In this document: piece by piece, positions 35,095-46,443 of the stretch
How the letters are laid out: every line of letters begins with the position of its first letter
How positions within the stretch are numbered: the stretch's first letter is position 1
NCBI RefSeq assembly: GCF_018446385.1
Contig: NW_024589898.1
Coordinates: forward strand, 744,001-808,000
Direction of reading: 5' to 3'
Source of the DNA: Zingiber officinale
Lineage: Eukaryota; Streptophyta; Magnoliopsida; Zingiberales; Zingiberaceae
Length of the DNA: 64,000 bases
The notes under the pieces: model-generated
The model's database searches: none
Told to the model about the DNA's origin: nothing
The model's input: only the letters and a program-made list of their open reading frames with translations
Made by a program: the position numbers and the translations under genes

Positions 35095-36085
35095 AAGTTC
35101 CAAACTCTTATACCTCTTGGCTGAGTGATAAGCGAGCATGCTCTCGTGCCTATGTCCTAAATTCTCGTGCTACTCGGCCGAGTTATAATGTGCCTACTCT
35201 CCCGCCTGTCTTAGACTCTTATGCCGCTTGACCGAGTTATAAGAGAGCATGCTTTCATGCCTTTGTCGAAGACTCTTGAGTTGCCTATGCCTACCCTTAT
35301 GCCTATGTTCCAGACTCTCAAGCTGCTTGACCGAGTTATAAGAGAGCATTCTCTCGCGTATATCCCAAACTCTCAAGCCACTCGGTCAAGTTATAAGCGA
35401 GTCTTCTCTAGCACATATATTCCAGATTCTCAAGCCACTCGGTAGAGTTATAAGCAAACATTCTTTCATACCTATGTCCAAGACTCTCGTGCCGCTCGGC
35501 TGAGTTATAAGCGAGTCTGCATGCTCTCGTGCATATTCCAGGCCGTCAAGCCACTCGGTCGAGTTATAAGCGAGCATGCTCTCGTGTCTATATTCAGACT
35601 CTCGTGCTGCTTGCTAAGTTATAAGAGAGTATGCTCTCACGCCTTTGTCCAAGACTTTTGAGTCGCCTGATCGAGTTATAAGTGAGTCTGCCCTCACGCC
35701 TATGTTCCATACTCTCAAGCTGCTCGGCTAAGTTATAAGAGAGAATTCTCTCACGCCTATATCTTAGACTCTCGTGCCGCTCAGTCGAGTTATAAGTGAG
35801 TCTGCTTTCACGCCTATTCCAGACTTTCGAGCCGCTCGGCTGAGTTATAAGCAAGCATGCTCTCGTGCCTATGTCTCATACTCTCATGTCGCTCAGCGGA
35901 GTTATAAGCAAGTATGCTCTCGTGCCTATGTCTCACTCTCATGCCGCTCAGCCGAGTTATAAGAGAGTCTGCTCTCACGCCTTTATTCCAAACTCTTGAA
36001 CCACTCGACCGAGTTATACGCAAGTATCCTCTCGCACCTATGTCCCAGATTCTTAAGCCGCTCGACCGAGTCATAAGTGAGCAAT
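35095..36085 (+). repeat. Tandem array, about 57-60-bp unit, about 16-17 copies
   Basis: Each unit contains CTCGGCCGAGTTATAAGCGA, then GCATGCTCTCGTGCCTATGT and a short joint such as CCAGACTCTC. Units vary in length and sequence. It directly follows the 36-bp array and differs completely from it. Tat-lineage elements are known to carry such arrays near the 3' LTR. Confidence 0.88.
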
Positions 36086-36092
36086 CTCTTGC

Positions 36093-36311
36093 TAGGGGCG
36101 AGCATTCGGTTAATTTAGTTTTAATTTTATATAAATTCTTTTTTATTATTTTTTAAATAAATTCAGTTAATTCGGTGTTAACCGAAATAATCAATTTTTA
36201 ATTTAATTTAGTTTTAACAAAATTTTGATTCAATTCAATTAGTCAATATTAAATCAATTTTTAGTTAATTCAGTTAATTTATAGACCGAATTAACCGAAT
36301 GCTCACCTTTA
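36093..36311. mobile_element. hAT-like MITE, 219 bp, in the gypsy element
   Basis: Ends TAGGGGCGAGCATTCGGTTA and inverted right end TAAAGGTGAGCATTCGGTTA. The 8-bp flanks TCTCTTGC (36085-36092) and GCTCTTGC (36312-36319) agree in seven bases, as expected for a hAT target duplication with one later change. The interior repeats AATTCAGTTAATTCGG-type motifs. Confidence 0.85.
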
Positions 36312-36515
36312 GCTCTTGCACCCAACCACCAGCCAGTCAATTATTCTCAACTCTTACCACAACTACTAATTATTCAAATGGGCAAAGCTCAAGAATAAAC
36401 TTGAGCAGCAGCACTAGGATCAAGAGTCCGAGTGAAGAACAAGAGACATAAGAAATATAGTGTCTAGTCAGTCGGACTTGCATTCTTCTTCGACTGGACT
36501 TGAAGGGGAGGCTAG

Positions 36516-37837
36516 TGATATGACGAATACAGTAGAACCCTCGAAGTTGGGTTCGACATCAAGAAAGCTGGCTGATGTGGAGGTCAAAGTCGAGAAGGGG
36601 TCAACCCTTGGGACTAGCATGGTCGTATGTCTCGGGCGATTGGGTTGGCTGGTTGAACTGCTGGTTTGATCGGATCCCAAGTCCCTCAGAGTCAGTGAAA
36701 CCTCAGGTCGTATTAGTGTTAAGCCAAAATGAGTCAAGTGTCACTGCTGAGTGCTCTAACCGATTAGACCTTTAATCCGATCGAATATGCTAGACACATT
36801 GCTCGGTTGAGCCGAACTCTATATTTAAGTGTAGCAACCGAGTGCAAGATGAATCCCAACATAAGATCAATCGAACATCTTGTCCAAGTGAATGTTGAAT
36901 CCCCAACATAAACCTGGGTGAAATTAGAGCCGATTGAACCTATGAGGCTCAACTCCCCACTTCGCAAAAGCAGAGCTCTCAGTTTATAGCCGATTGACCC
37001 CATGCCGAGTGAGACACCTAGGCTCAGCTCCCCACTTCACAGAGGCAGGATTCCCAGTATACAGTCGATCGACCCCATGGGCGGTCAGACCTATGGGGCT
37101 AAGCTCTCCACTTTTTCAATGCAAGTTTCTCAGCATAAACCTGGTCGATCCCAACATCGGTTGGATCTACGAGGCCCAACTCCCCACTTCTCTAATGCAA
37201 GGTTCTCAACATACAACCGATCAACCCTCAGAGCTGGTCGAACCTACGGAGCTCAGCTCCCCGCTTTTTATTTGACAAAGCTCCCAACATATATCCAGTT
37301 AGCCCGATTCTCTTTAGGAGATAGCATTTCCAGAGAATCGTAATAACGTATCAGAGAATAACAGTTATCTATCAGAAAATATTCCACTAGTCTAACATAT
37401 ACATGCAACGAAACCTCTTTCGACCACATGAAAGTTGTCGTACATCTTCCACTACCCGACATACTCTTACATCATATATTCTCTGTCACCTCATTAATAC
37501 GGAGGTTGTAAGAGATGATATAAAAATGGATCATCTCCATTAACTAAGTACGTAAAAACATCCATACATACACCGATTAACACCATTATTTTACCATTCT
37601 ACTATTAATCTTCTTCTCTATTTTGCTCATCTACGATTCTGACTTAAGCATCAAAATACCTATCCTAAGAATCCCCTCCCTATTTCTCACTTTAAAGTTT
37701 CGTTGACTCTATCTATAATGTACATAGATCCACAACTTCTAGTTCCAAATTCACCCACATCATGATCTTCGTCCCCTTCCCATTAACATTGATGCCATCT
37801 ATCAAGCACATCATCACCCTGCTTTCCGATATGATCA
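36516..37837 (+). repeat. Right LTR of the Tat-like element
   Basis: It starts TGATATGACG after the purine-rich GAAGGGGAGGCTAG and ends CCGATATGATCA. It shares with the left LTR the repeated phrase CTCAGCTCCCCACTT and GCAGGGCTCCCAGTATACAG in several tandem-like copies. Its end is about 435 bp from the ATL start codon. Confidence 0.75.
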
Positions 37838-38271
37838 GTCACCGTGGGAGCACCAACTGTGCAACACGTCCGGGGCTGGAGTTTGATGGTCGTTCCTGCT
37901 CTAAACAAGTTTTCGTTGTTATTTTACGATGCTTTCGATCGTGTTAATTGAGCACCGAATCCAAGGGAGTGTCCTCGGTATGCTAAACCCAATCATCCAA
38001 CGCAACTACTAGAGATCCTGACGTTCCAACAACACCGTCGTCGCTCCTCAATATCGACAGTTCGGCTGGACTCAGCAAGTGCATCACGCTGTTAATTAAA
38101 TGCTTCTTTGGCGTCTTCTTTCTGATTCACTAGCTTCAGAAATTTGCCTCGCACGTGCGTCTCACGTGCCCGAGAAGCTTCGGAGCGTCGCTGGGTCGTT
38201 TTTATCTTATTCCCAGCTTCACTACTGTTGATTTCTCTTACTGTACAAGCTTCTCCGGCGGTCGGTGAGTG
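37838..38271 (+). promoter_or_regulatory. Upstream region and 5' leader of the ATL gene
   Basis: The 434 bp between the gypsy LTR end and the ATL start codon. It must hold the proximal promoter and leader unless transcription starts in the LTR. I see no certain TATA box. Confidence 0.45.
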
Positions 38272-39456
38272 ATGGGGACGAGTCGCGGTGCAGGCTGTGT
38301 GATTAAGAGTCTGTGGCTTCTGGTCGCCGCCAGGTGCGCTTTGGCGCAGGCGCCGCCTCCCTCGACGCCGTCGGATAAGTATAACCCCTACTTCGGCTCG
38401 CCGACCTTCAACCCCACCATGGCCATCGTCATCGTGTTCCTCGTCACGGCCTTCTTCTTCGTCATCCTCCTCTCTATCTACATCCGCCGCTGCGCCGGCG
38501 GCAGCTTCGACGACCCTGGCGGCCCCGGCCGGCCGCGGCGGCTGCTGTCGCGGCTGCAGCAGAACAGGGGGCTCAGCGCTGACGTCATCGAGACGTTTCC
38601 GACGCTGCTTTACGCCGATGTGAAGGGGCTCAAGCTGGGCAAGGGCGCGCTGGAGTGCGCGGTGTGCCTCTGCGAGTTCGACGACGACGACGCGCTCCGC
38701 CTCCTGCCGCCCTGTAGCCACGCCTTCCACCCCGAGTGCATCGACGCCTGGCTGGCCTCCCACGTCACCTGCCCCGTCTGCCGCTCCAACCTGGCCGAAG
38801 AATCCGGCGGTGCCACCATCTACCTTTTGGATTCGCCCCCTTCCATCGACCCCCCTGCGTCCCTCGAACCCCCTGTTTCTCCGCTGCCGCCGGATCAAGT
38901 GGCCGTCGTCGTCGATCCGAAGACGGGTTCAGAGCCGATGGCCTCGCTGACGGAGAGACAGAGGAGGGATGTAGGTTCGCGGTCGTGGAGACTGCGGCCG
39001 CCGAAGCTACTACGCTCATACTCCACCGGGCACTCCGTGACACTTCCCGGGGAGAACGTCGACCGCTACACCCTCCGGCTTCCGGATCATATTCGAAGGG
39101 AGATCTTTGCCACCCCCAACAACCTCCATTTTCCGACGAGCCGCCTCGAGCTCACGGACGAAGGCACCTCCCACCGCGTCGTCGGCGGATCAACAATAGA
39201 CGACGCGAGAAACCGCGCCGGGAGGGGCGTACGTTTCGGAAGGTCAGACCGTTGGCCTTCGTTCTTCATCCGCACGTTGTCGGCGAAGTTTCCGGCGCGG
39301 GCCACGCCCAGGAGAGCGGACGGCGGCGAGGCGCCGGCGAGAAAGTGGGAGGCAGAGGGGACATCAAGCGGCAAATTCGAGGGACCCACGAGGGCTCCAT
39401 TCAACTGCCCCAGCCCTCCAGGCAACGATGCAAAGCCGGCGGACGACCAGGACTAG
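38272..39456 (+). CDS. ATL6-like: ATL-type RING-H2 E3 ubiquitin ligase (ATL6/ATL31-like)
   Basis: An intronless frame of 394 residues from the ATG at 38272; a GTG codon directly upstream is not a plausible start for a plant nuclear gene. Residues 1-26 are a signal peptide, about 49-71 a membrane span ([20 protein letters not shown]), about 100-112 the GLD motif ([11 protein letters not shown]) and 129-170 the RING-H2 finger. The finger has the exact ATL spacing C-X2-C-X15-C-X-H-X2-H-X2-C-X10-C-X2-C and the Trp three residues after the sixth ligand. The C-terminal STGHS and [14 protein letters not shown] segments match the ATL6/ATL31 subgroup, which in Arabidopsis acts at the plasma membrane in carbon/nitrogen balance and defence through 14-3-3 turnover. 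Length fits (ATL6 and ATL31 are about 370-400 residues). The gene looks intact, and intronless structure is normal for the family. It converges with NBP35. Confidence 0.93.
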   Translation: MGTSRGAGCVIKSLWLLVAARCALAQAPPPSTPSDKYNPYFGSPTFNPTMAIVIVFLVTAFFFVILLSIYIRRCAGGSFDDPGGPGRPRRLLSRLQQNRGLSADVIETFPTLLYADVKGLKLGKGALECAVCLCEFDDDDALRLLPPCSHAFHPECIDAWLASHVTCPVCRSNLAEESGGATIYLLDSPPSIDPPASLEPPVSPLPPDQVAVVVDPKTGSEPMASLTERQRRDVGSRSWRLRPPKLLRSYSTGHSVTLPGENVDRYTLRLPDHIRREIFATPNNLHFPTSRLELTDEGTSHRVVGGSTIDDARNRAGRGVRFGRSDRWPSFFIRTLSAKFPARATPRRADGGEAPARKWEAEGTSSGKFEGPTRAPFNCPSPPGNDAKPADDQD

Positions 39457-40438
39457 ACTAGGCGCCGGCAGCCGGAGGATCAGTCAAAACAGAACCAAGC
39501 TGATCCCCTTTTTCTTGCAAATCTACAGGTATAATGTGGCTCCTACAAAATGTAGATAATATGAAAAATCAAAAAGCAATCACAAGTCGGCAAACTTGAG
39601 ATTGAAGGGAGTGGTTCCACTGACTTGTCAATGCCAAGACTCGATGCGTTTCGATTAATCTAAACTAAACAATCTTCATCTGACCACTTGTTGAGCCGAG
39701 ACAAGGTTGGAAGCTTCTCAAGATGTAACTCTTGTGGGTGAAGGGAAGACAGCCAGCCCACCCTCCCCCACTCAACTGCAATGAGAAGATATATATATAA
39801 ATATATACACAGACACGTCATATCTGAACCTGTCAGTTTTCTCGCTAAGAATTATTTCATTGACTTGTAGGAGAACATATATGTCAATCGCTTGTGGTTT
39901 TGAGAAGCACTAGAGAGATATCATTGAGCTGTAGTGTGAAAATTAAGGAGCGAGCTAGTAGGACACATCGCATTGTCCATTTGTCCTGCATGAAACAAGT
40001 AGCTTGCTTTGAAAAAAACAAACAAGAAAGTGGAGGCTTTGCTTTCACGAAGGGAACACATTCTCCAACCTTTTTTTCGGTCGATCGCGATCAAAGATTT
40101 CAACAGTTGATCATAGCCAAAGTAAATGGCCCTCGCCGAGATTTGGAGAAGAAGAGAGAGAATTCTTTAGACATTTTTGCAACTGGGGCCACAAACCCTA
40201 TTCATTTGGATTGCCGGAAGCTGCTGATAAAGAATTGCACAAAATTTCAGAATTTGATATCTACTTGAGAAACAAATGATCAAGTCTCAACTTATTCTTT
40301 TCCTGAAAATCAACACAAGCCACACTAGAAGGAAAAACTATGATGAAACTATTTTAAACGACATTATAATCGAAAAATCTACAACAGAATTACTGTAGTT
40401 ATCATATAACTTCACGTGAAGATGCCAGTCCTTGGAAC
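39457..40438. other. Shared 3' region between convergent ATL and NBP35
   Basis: Holds the 3' ends of both genes. A plus-strand open frame at 39894-40268 has no recognisable domain and skewed composition; I do not count it as a gene. No repeat was recognised. Confidence 0.5.
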
Positions 40439-43400
40439 TTATTCAAAGGAAGAAACGAGATTTTGGATTATCTTCTTTAATGCTGGAGCACTAACAGTGC
40501 ATTTCTGATCAGTAAAACAGGAACGCCCTTCCTCTGCCGCCCTGCAAAGCTGAGGATCCATCGGCACCTTTCCCAGAAATGGAACTCCCATTTCCATGCA
40601 CATCTTTGCAGCCCCACCACCTGTGGCATCGAACACCTCACTGCATGAAATCACAGAAAGAAGCTCTGGTGCATTCGATCTGATGTAGCTTAATGCCCAT
40701 TCAGTCACATCATCCTCGTCTCCCGTCTCATTCGACTTTAGGAACCTCATGTCTGAGATTGGCTGTCTCAAGCCACTCATGTTCTCGACCACCCCAATAA
40801 CCCGGATGCCTACCTTCTTGCAAAAGCTAATTTCCTTGCGCACGTCGATCAAGGACACCTGCTGTGGGGTGGTCACGATGATGGCACCGTCTATGCCGGT
40901 GGCTTGCAAAAACTGTACGATAGAGATGTGCTCATCAGATGTTCCAGGAGGAGCATCCACAACGAGATAGTCCAGCTCCCCCCAATTCACATCCTTCACA
41001 AACTGTTTGATGAGTCCATTTTTTCTAGGGCCCCTCCATATAACAGCTTCATCGGGGTGTGGGAGCATGAATCCAATGGACATGATACCAAGATTCGACT
41101 CAACGTAGACAGGGGACCAGCCAAGGTTGCTCTGATGGATGTCATGCCCTTCAAGGCCCATCATCTTTGGGATGCTGGGTCCGCATATATCTATGTCAAG
41201 AAGGCCAACCTGGTTCTCCAGCTCAGCCAAGGCAAACGAGAGTTGCGCTGAGAATGTACTCTTTCCAACACCACCCTTTCCAGACAGGATGAGTATCTTG
41301 TGCTTAATTGTTGCCATTCTTTCTGCTATAGTCACCAAGTCTGTCAAAAACATTACTTATCTCTCAGTAATTTGAGTTATTTGACTATATTAATGTATCT
41401 CAAGGTTTAGATGATGTCATTAAGGATTTGACACAAACATAGTTCCTGGATGATTAACATGCAAAATAGGCATCAAGTATAACAAGTCAAACAAATTCTC
41501 AACTGTACACAGGTGCTACTAAATTCTGAATATAACAATGAAATAGGTCTTTTTTTTAAAGAAAATTAGCAGTTCTTGAAGTTGCTCAAAAGGGGGAAAA
41601 CAGTAGTTAAACTGATATGCTTATAGGTACTTTTTCACTAACACTTCTAAATGGTAAAATAGGAAATCTACAAAATGATGAAAGCAAAAATCCATGAAAC
41701 TAGGAACTATTGAAAAGTCTAAGTACGTGGAAGCCAACAGAACTCTTCCTTAGCAAATGCCTGATAGAAGTCCCAAATTGTAGATAACTGAGACATTGAT
41801 TTGCCTCAAAACAAGAAGAATCTGATGTGGATTGGAAAAAAAAATCAATTATCTTTATGATGATGCTGCAGAAACTTTGCCTAGTTGGTGAATTCTATTA
41901 ATAAATATGATTTTGAAAATAGTACATAGTATTCTTGATTTCTTGAAAATTTTGACAAAGGCATTATAAATGATGGACGAAAATCACAAAAATGGACATT
42001 CTTCAGATTATGTACCAAATTAAGTTCAGTTTAATGAATTATTTATAAGTTTACTACATGAACATCTATGTAAATAGTATATTTTAATTAAAGATTGATG
42101 GAATCAATAGTTTGGTTCAGTTAATACCAAAGTTCTCAAATTTGCTAGGCATAATAAATCACATTCTATAACTAACACAATAACATCAAATTTAAAATGA
42201 GTTCAAAATTACACAACTAATAAAATATCACAAATTTATTCTACTTCTTCTCTATTATTTTCAACAACTTATTCTTTATTAACACAAGTTCAATATCATC
42301 ATTGTGATCCTCTTCTTTTTCGGATGCAAAATCGCCCTCGTGAAGTTCTCTCACTCTAGTTCTCTCACTCATGACTTATGAGTTTGATGCTAGCCACTAA
42401 GGCAAGGCAACAAATCGATTTTCTTGTTGGACAAAAATTTAGAGCTTATAAAACTTGAGCCCAACACAAAAAAAGATTACATTTCAATTTTTTTTAATTG
42501 AGCTTTAAATTTAAAAGCCCAAACTAAAAAAAAAATCATTAAACTCTGCACTATTTCCGTGGCGCTTAGACAATTCGATCAATTAGTCGGCGCCTATGGC
42601 TGCCTAATCCCGCCTAGGAGCCAAGACCACCTAGGTTGACCGACTAGCATGTTTTCAGTGCGGCTGGTTGGCGCCTAGCGCCTAGGCGGCTGCCGAGACC
42701 GATTTTTAGAACTCTGGTTAATACAGACAGAACATACAAGGGCCATCCAATTAATCGTATTAACTGCAAACAAATGACTCTGGCTGTAGATTGACTCATC
42801 ACACTGAATTTCATCTTTGTTACGTAAAACAAATGTTACAAATTTGATCATGACTTCAAAGAGGAAGAGACCTAGAGATCCTACCGAATGAACTCATTTT
42901 TCCTCAAGGGGTTAGCAGCCAATTTAGTAACGATAACTCTTTTTTTGAATTAACTTGATTTCATGCCTTGTGTGCTCCCTAATGGATCACCCCAAACATG
43001 GACTGCTTTATTGGCTTCCTTTTAAGAAGGGTCGCCCTCTAACAGTTTCTGTCTGATGGTGGGTTTTCCCATCTTTTTGGTTGGGGATTTATGCGATCAA
43101 TCAGTCCTTGTCTAGCAACCACACCAATGTAGAAAGGAAAAAGGTTCAATTAAAATAAACCTTGACTCATTGACAAAGTTAATACATGAAAACCACTGCA
43201 CCAAAAACTTATTTTGTGTTTCACGATCACAAAAACTCTCTTTATATGAGGGAAAACAAAAACAACAAAATCCTTATTATTTGAAAAGGGCCTAGCATAA
43301 TAAAAAATTAAGATCTTTATTTGATTTGTTTAACTCTAGTTAGAATGAGACACATTTTGATTTTGTTGATTTCTAAATATGCTAGCTGCTTAGACTGCTA

Positions 43401-44328
43401 CCCCACTTACTAAAGGCAACATATAGGGACCAGTTATGCTATATGTAACGCAATTATCTTCAACATACATACACATAGGAGATGATATATGCATTTGCCA
43501 CTTTGCTATACTAATATTGGACATGTTCCTGGCATTCTAGTTGTAAAAATCTCATAGTTATTTCATTCTTTCATGGCCTTTTCTTGACAATTGTCTTTCC
43601 ACATCATTATCTGACTAGCTCTTATGTTTTTATTAATTTATTGTTTACTCAATCACTTATGGATTGTCTTGAAACAACATTTTCCAATACTCAAAATGGC
43701 TTACAAACATAAAGAAAAAATTTAACACGTTAAATAGTCTGAAAGAGTTTGTTGATATTTTTTAAGCTAGTTCCACAATTAATCAAAGAAGACAAATACA
43801 AGGAAGATACACGGTTATATTCGGAAATAATAATTCATCTCAAGTTGCATGAGTTCATCCAGCAAGCACATAGCAAGTAAGAATTTGGAATCACATAAAA
43901 GCAACAACTTGGAATCAATTTGAAAAACTTCAAAAATAAATAATATTCTACTGTTAAACCCCATCATGTATTGCATAATCTACGATAAACATTTCTTATT
44001 TCAGAAAGAAAACAATGGTTTCGATGTAACTAGGAAAATTAAGAGGAAAATACCAGGATCGGGGCCTTTGGGGGCAGTGGCACAAATTTGTTGATTAGGG
44101 CATCCAGCACAGGAATCAGCCTTCCCTGCCTCCTCGGATTGCGGGCCAGGACAATCTGAACACACCCAAACCAAAAGGATTCATAGAAAAACAAGAAGAT
44201 AGCATCAGAATATTAGCATGAATTATTATAATCAGCCAAGGATTAAAAAGGAATTTCTCCCCAAGTTTTCGAGATGAAAGCTCACGCTCGTTTGCATTCT
44301 CGGGAATGTCGTAGTTTCTGTTCTCCAT
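40439..44328 (-). CDS. NBP35: Cytosolic Fe-S cluster assembly factor NBP35, three exons
   Basis: The exons are 44328-44286, 44155-44054 and 41340-40439, with GT-AG introns of 130 and 2713 bp, giving 348 residues in one frame. NBP35 is a P-loop NTPase that scaffolds 4Fe-4S clusters in the cytosol for transfer to cytosolic and nuclear proteins. The first two exons encode the N-terminal cluster site C16-X13-C30-X2-C33-X5-C39 (around [20 protein letters not shown]). The large last exon carries the deviant Walker [10 protein letters not shown] (69-77), [17 protein letters not shown] and [15 protein letters not shown]. Where yeast NBP35 has a C-terminal CPxC after ENMSG, this protein has [12 protein letters not shown]; lack of this motif is known for plant NBP35, which works without a CFD1 partner. 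Length agrees with Arabidopsis (350). Exon 3 alone also reads open upstream into the intron, which would give a false start without the cysteines. Confidence 0.96.
42127..42717. mobile_element. Probable MITE in intron 2 of NBP35, about 590 bp
   Basis: The left end CCAAAGTTCTCAAATTTG and inverted right end CCAGAGTTCTAAAAATCG are similar inverted repeats. They are flanked by a direct TTAATA (42121-42126, 42718-42723), extendable to GTTAATA. The right part contains GGCGCCTAGCGCCTAGGCGG-type motifs common in dispersed plant repeats. The superfamily is not certain. Confidence 0.6.
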
Positions 44329-44690
44329 ATCGTCGACCCACCGCCTCTCTTCGACGAAAAAAAGGGGAGAATCGAAAAGATATCTGTAGAGCGTGAGCAC
44401 GAAGGTTGAAAAAAAAAGCCTCGCCGCGGAAGGATGCTCTCGTCCTTCGATGAGGCTGCTGGAGAAGGAGCGTAGCAAGACTCGCAGGTTCTAGGCAGCC
44501 GGAGCTGGGCTCGCGCCGGGTAAATAGAAGGGAAAACGTGCGGAGGAAGGCGTTTACTTTTAAACCCTAACTTGCTATTTTAAGAATATAGCAAATCCAT
44601 TTTGGACTCTATCTGGCCTAACCATTATCTAAGTCCTAAGCTAAGCTGGGCTGGTAAATTGTTCCACTCGACCAAGTACTAGTACAACAA
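44329..44690 (-). promoter_or_regulatory. NBP35 leader and proximal upstream region
   Basis: About 360 bp between the NBP35 start codon and the first pararetrovirus-like coding sequence. It must contain the 5' leader and the proximal promoter, unless viral DNA supplies part of it. I see no clear TATA box. Confidence 0.45.
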
Positions 44691-44913
44691 AATAATATCA
44701 TACTAATACTACTTACTTCTTTACATTATAGGCTCACGGTATTAGAAACTCAACTACTTACTCTCAAAAATCATATCTATAAAGATACCCACACAAGTAA
44801 TCTAAAAGAAACTCTTGAAAGTATTAACAAAGACCTTAGTAAATTGTCTTTAGGAAAAACAGTTACCCGACAACAACCTACTACTTATAAATTTCTTACT
44901 TATAAGACTCAAG

Positions 44914-46431
44914 ATGTCATTTCAAATGGATCTACGAACAAAGAAACAAACTGAAAGTTTTTCTGGATTATCACAAACTTTAAGACAACCAAATAAAAAC
45001 TTATCTGTAATACCCAGGAGGTCCTCAACAAATATTGCTACTTATCAATTAGAAGAACTTATAGACATAGAACATAATTTAGACACTTTTTCTAACGAAC
45101 AATTAAATACCTTAAACCCAAAAAGAATATATAATCAAGGACTATTATCCTTCTCTACATCACTTTATACACATCACAGAACACAACCACTTCATCTACC
45201 AGATGGAGGTGAAGAAAGATTTACACTCATGACAGAAGAATCAGCAAGAATACTTTTACAAAGAAAACATCACTACATACATCTAGGATTAATAGTGTTT
45301 GGACTAAGAGAACTTACTAGAAAAAGTATAGGAGCTAAAGTATTTTTAGTTCTTTACGACTCAAGATTTTCTGACAATGATAAGGCAGTTATTGGACTCA
45401 TTGAAGTAGATATGAATAACAATTTAGGAATTACCTATTTCTGTCCAAACTTCAATATGACAATCCCGGACTTTATAGAACATATTAAAATTTCAGTACA
45501 AGCCAGAGGGTATGGAGACTTTCAAAGACATAATATTCAAATAGACATAATCTTTCTAGAAAAAATCATGACAAATATTAACAATAGTTTTAAAGTTCAA
45601 ATTACTAATGTTATTGAAACCCTTACGACAAAAGACATTTATTTCCTCAAACCTAAAGACTTCTCATCAACATTATTTGCAGGATTGGATTGGACTTTTA
45701 ATTTAGAATTAAACAATAAACCACAAACCTTACAACCAACGGAATCCATTATTTATAAAGATAGACATGGAAGCTCTATAGTAAGATTTCATAATTATAA
45801 ACCTTCAACGTCACAAGAAGAAGATAATGAAGAAAATCAAACTAATATGAATTTAATGAACATTGAATATAGCATACTGGAAACTCCTATAAGCAATAAT
45901 GCGGAAAATAATTATTTATTTTATGACGATCTAAATGAATATGTTTACATTCCATTTGAAATAGCCATCTATTTCATTAAAGAAGATTTAAAAGAATTAG
46001 AAACTTTTGACCTTTTACACCATAAATTAGAGTCTGACTGGATGTTATATTTTGACGAAGAGTATAACATAATTACTAAAAAACAAGATTACTTCTCAAC
46101 AATAAATCTAATAAATCCAGCCGAATCCAGTAGCACTAGTAACTTCAGACTACAACCGCTACAAGTAAGATACCCTGAAAGCTCTATGAGAACTATGGAT
46201 TATGGGGAAGGACATCCCCCAAGAACAAAGATTACCCCATATACTAATAATAATCCTTTATTAAGAACAATAGGAAAAAGAAGACCACCTGAAATTACTT
46301 ATTTTGGCAAAAAATCGGTCTTGTTAAATATTGGAGAATGTGATGATCCTCAACTTTATGATACTTATCTAGAACAGTGGATAGTCTCTGTTAAAAGAGA
46401 TTATCAAGCTAGACATGAACTAGACATATAA
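44914..46431 (+). pseudogene. Caulimovirid movement-protein region
   Basis: Part of the endogenous virus copy. The stretch including YIHLGLIVFGLRELTRKSIG, FLVLYDSRFSDN and AGLDWTFNLE matches the conserved core of caulimovirus movement proteins of the 30K superfamily, which open plasmodesmata. It starts at an ATG and overlaps the end of the short upstream frame. The C-terminal part is acidic and poorly conserved. Treated as a viral fossil. Confidence 0.85.
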
Positions 46432-46443
46432 ACAGGAGAAGCC

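Larger units (their letters stand above)
31971..37837 (+). mobile_element. Decayed Ty3/gypsy (Tat-like) element with tandem arrays in place of pol
   Basis: The left LTR is 31971-32862 and the right LTR 36516-37837; both start TGATATG and end GATCA. The right one is longer because the left lacks a middle stretch. Directly after the left LTR comes AATTTGACATCGTCTGTGG, the primer-site position of Tat-like elements. Gag-like remains sit near 33307-33790 (HPEDHLLKFENVILLHQYTN is the Retrotrans_gag signature). No pol is recognisable. The interior instead holds two tandem arrays (34373-35075 and 35095-36085). It is a fossil with many breaks and looks old. Flanking bases (GTCACA and GTCACC) are similar but not an exact target duplication. 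Confidence 0.8.

Noticed and set aside
31966-37842. TCACA/GTCAC as the target duplication of the Tat-like element
   Set aside because: The two sides agree only with a one-base offset, so I report them as similar, not as a proven duplication.
38269-38271. GTG directly before the ATL start as an initiator
   Set aside because: Plant nuclear genes start with ATG; the ATG at 38272 begins a proper signal peptide.
38092-38898. 268-residue minus-strand open frame opposite the ATL gene
   Set aside because: It is antisense to the RING region, has GC-rich skewed composition and no domain.
39894-40268. 124-residue plus-strand open frame downstream of ATL
   Set aside because: It has no recognisable domain, signal or homolog pattern; it is likely chance in the 3' region.
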